Assembly: GCA_002325605.1 (NCBI GenBank)
Contig: DCSM01000100.1
Span: forward strand, 1-7,842
DNA length: 7,842 bases
Direction of reading: 5' to 3'
DNA from: Chloroflexaceae bacterium UBA1466
GTDB lineage: Bacteria; Chloroflexota; Chloroflexia; Chloroflexales; Chloroflexaceae
Both the position numbers and the translations under genes were made by a program. Below are positions 6,402 to 7,842 of the stretch, in pieces. The first letter of the stretch is position 1, and every line of letters starts with the position of its first letter. The notes under the pieces are model-generated. The model was not told the origin of the DNA, did no database searches, and saw only the letters and a program-made list of their open reading frames with translations.

Positions 6402-7694
6402 ATGCTCATTTCAGCGCAAACAACGATCTGTTCGGGGCACGGGATTGCTTCAGCCAGAAGACATGTCTTATCCAATGGAATGATAGCCCTTATTTTGCCG
6501 AATCCCAATAGCCCAACCATAGCGATTCAGGGTGAAATAGCGATTGGGGCAGTGAATGAACCAGCAGAAAAAGCAGGTTTAGGGGTTTTAACAGCCGCAA
6601 TGTTGATTCGCGGGACTGCAAAACACACTTTTATGGAGCTTGTCAGCCAAACTGAAGAGCGCGGATGTAGTGTAAGTGCTAGTGGGGGGCTGCATGGCAC
6701 AGGTTTTGGCGCAAAAGCTCTCAAAGAAGACTTCAATTTGGTCTTAGAAATCCTCGCAGAAATGCTTATGCAGCCAATATTTCCAGAGAAAGAATTGGAA
6801 AAGCTGCGCGGCCAGTTCCTTATGAGTTTGCGCGAAAGTGAGCAGGAAACACGAGTGCGCGTGGTGCGGGCTGTACGGCAAGTCCTTTATCCTGCTGAAC
6901 ATCCTTATAGTCGCCCAGCCTACGGCACAATTGAAACTATCCAAAAGCTAGAGCGGGCTGATTTAGTTGCTTTTCACCAAACTTATAATCCTGCTTTAAC
7001 CACAATTGCGCTGGTTGGCGATCTTGATCCCGAAGCCACACTTGCGACCTTAGAGCAAATTTTTGGCTCTTGGCAAGCGACGACGCAGTATGTAACGCAA
7101 GAATTACCACCTGTACCGCCTCTCACGACGATTAGCCGTCAGGATATTCCAATGGAAGGGAAAGTTCAAGCCGATCTTCTTTGGGCAGTCCACGGTTTGG
7201 CCCGTAATTCCCCCGATTATTACCCTGCGTTGGTGGGCAATATGATTTTAGGGCGCATTGGAATGGGCGGAAGACTAAGTGAAAACGTGCGGCAAAAGCA
7301 AGGAATGGCTTATTACGTCTTTAGCGGGCTGGAAGCAGATAAAGGGGCTGGCCCCTGGACGGCTATGGCGGGCGTAAATCCGCAAAATATTGAGCGAGCT
7401 ATTCAAGCTATTCTGCATGAAATTGAGCTTTTCAAACGCGAAGGCCCGACTGACGAGGAAATCTCTGATACTAAATCTTATTTGACAGGGATTTCAGTTC
7501 TGGGATTAGAGACAAATGGTGGTCTTGCAAGCTCCCTACTGGCAATTGAAAGTTTTGGACTTGGTTTAGACTATATTGTGCGCTATCCTGAGATTATCAA
7601 TGCCATTACAAAGGAAGAGATTAAAGCGATTGCGTGCAAATATCTTTCTACTGAAAACTATGTCCTGGCCGTGGCGGGGCCACCGAATCCTTAG
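6402..7694 (+). CDS. M16 family peptidase, non-catalytic partner subunit
   Basis: Also 430 residues and of the same fold as the preceding gene product, but without zinc ligands. The segment aligned with the HxxEH region reads GLGVLTAAMLIRGT (59-72), with Val62, Ala65 and Ala66 replacing the two His and the Glu. The M16_C half contains YNPALTTIALVGDL (about 198-211), then GGRLSENVRQKQGMAYYV, where R297 and Y304 form the R-x6-Y pair that binds the substrate backbone in M16 enzymes. This matches the regulatory half of two-subunit M16B peptidases, and it should dimerise with the product of the gene ending 30 bases upstream. There is no export signal; about 18 residues precede the first domain strand. 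AAGAGG at 6391-6396, five bases before the ATG, supports the start. A possible hairpin and palindromic repeats lie downstream. Confidence 0.93.
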   Translation: MLISAQTTICSGHGIASARRHVLSNGMIALILPNPNSPTIAIQGEIAIGAVNEPAEKAGLGVLTAAMLIRGTAKHTFMELVSQTEERGCSVSASGGLHGTGFGAKALKEDFNLVLEILAEMLMQPIFPEKELEKLRGQFLMSLRESEQETRVRVVRAVRQVLYPAEHPYSRPAYGTIETIQKLERADLVAFHQTYNPALTTIALVGDLDPEATLATLEQIFGSWQATTQYVTQELPPVPPLTTISRQDIPMEGKVQADLLWAVHGLARNSPDYYPALVGNMILGRIGMGGRLSENVRQKQGMAYYVFSGLEADKGAGPWTAMAGVNPQNIERAIQAILHEIELFKREGPTDEEISDTKSYLTGISVLGLETNGGLASSLLAIESFGLGLDYIVRYPEIINAITKEEIKAIACKYLSTENYVLAVAGPPNP

Positions 7695-7750
7695 TCCGAT
7701 TTTGGGGTCGCGGAAGGCTCAACCTCCCTCCCTCTCCGCTTAACCAGTGC
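7695..7750. other. Intergenic spacer after the M16 pair
   Basis: These 56 bases between the second M16 stop and the first palindromic repeat contain a C/T-rich run (CCTCCCTCCCTCTCC, 7723-7737) and a weak 5-bp stem, GCGGA (7710-7714) with TCCGC (7735-7739), around a 20-base loop. No T-tract follows. No gene or convincing regulatory site is visible. Confidence 0.4.
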
Positions 7751-7842
7751 ATCGTTGACTGAGCTTGTCGAAGTCAACACTTAGGATAAAAATCCTCAAA
7801 TCGTTGACTGAGCTTGCCTAAGTCAACACTTAGGGTAAAAAT
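7751..7842. repeat. Tandem intergenic repeat with 49-bp period and palindromic core (two copies, cut by window edge)
   Basis: A 43-base unit occurs at 7751-7793 and 7800-7842, matching at 40 of 43 positions by hand count, with CCTCAA between copies (period 49). Each copy contains GTTGACT and AGTCAAC as an exact 7-bp inverted repeat (7754-7760 with 7772-7778; 7803-7809 with 7821-7827) around an 11-base loop. Two of the three differences fall in that loop and none in the stems. The copy-1 core TGAGCTTGTCGAAG resembles dispersed REP-like elements seen in many bacterial genomes. The second copy ends exactly at the window edge, so more copies may follow. Confidence 0.9.

Noticed and set aside
7710..7739. 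Terminator directly after the M16 pair
   Set aside because: Only a 5-bp stem with a 20-base loop and no T-tract; the palindromic repeat downstream is a better candidate for the 3' end.
7751..7842. CRISPR array
   Set aside because: The interval between repeats is only six bases, so there is no spacer, and the copies differ from each other.

Overview
The window looks like chromosomal DNA from a bacterium of the Chloroflexota, probably an Anaerolineae-type lineage. This is inferred from style, not from a marker gene. The first protein has the long Thr/Pro 'TPTPTNTATATP' linker, the YLPFVF-type segment and the CARDB-like C-terminal domain that recur in secreted proteins of that group, and the GerMN lipoprotein and paired M16 peptidases fit the same background. 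No rRNA, tRNA, insertion sequence, phage gene or CRISPR array is visible. All six genes lie on the + strand, coding density is high, and no gene-free stretch reaches 300 bases.

Layout. (1) 1-1530 is the 3' part of a large secreted multi-domain protein whose reading frame is open to the left edge: a cadherin-like repeat, a long Ser/Thr/Pro-rich stalk containing a 24-residue tandem repeat, and a CARDB-like domain. (2) 1532-2938 is a GT4-type glycosyltransferase starting one base after that stop codon. (3) 2935-3540 is an AAG/MPG-family 3-methyladenine DNA glycosylase overlapping the glycosyltransferase by ATGA. Genes 1-3 probably form one transcription unit. (4) 3644-3997 is a small AhpD-like carboxymuconolactone decarboxylase family protein that appears monocistronic, with a candidate sigma70-type promoter in front and a strong hairpin behind (4020-4058). 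(5) 4123-5037 is a lipoprotein with a GerMN domain. (6) 5079-6371 and 6402-7694 are two consecutive M16 peptidase-family subunits. The window ends in two copies of a 49-bp-period repeat (7751-7842) with a palindromic core.

How the genes work together. The clearest functional unit is the M16 pair. The first protein has the zinc site (HxxEH plus a distal Glu) but lacks the substrate-binding Arg of the C-terminal R/Y pair. The second has lost the zinc site but keeps R/Y. They should form one heterodimeric peptidase. The exoprotein and glycosyltransferase are so tightly spaced that co-translation is likely, and glycosylation of the Thr-rich stalk is a reasonable but unproven idea. The DNA glycosylase is probably only an operon passenger.

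I see no clear previously undescribed system. The items most worth a second look are the terminal palindromic tandem repeat, the split M16 active site, the stalk repeat beside a glycosyltransferase, and an 8-G tract inside the lipoprotein gene.
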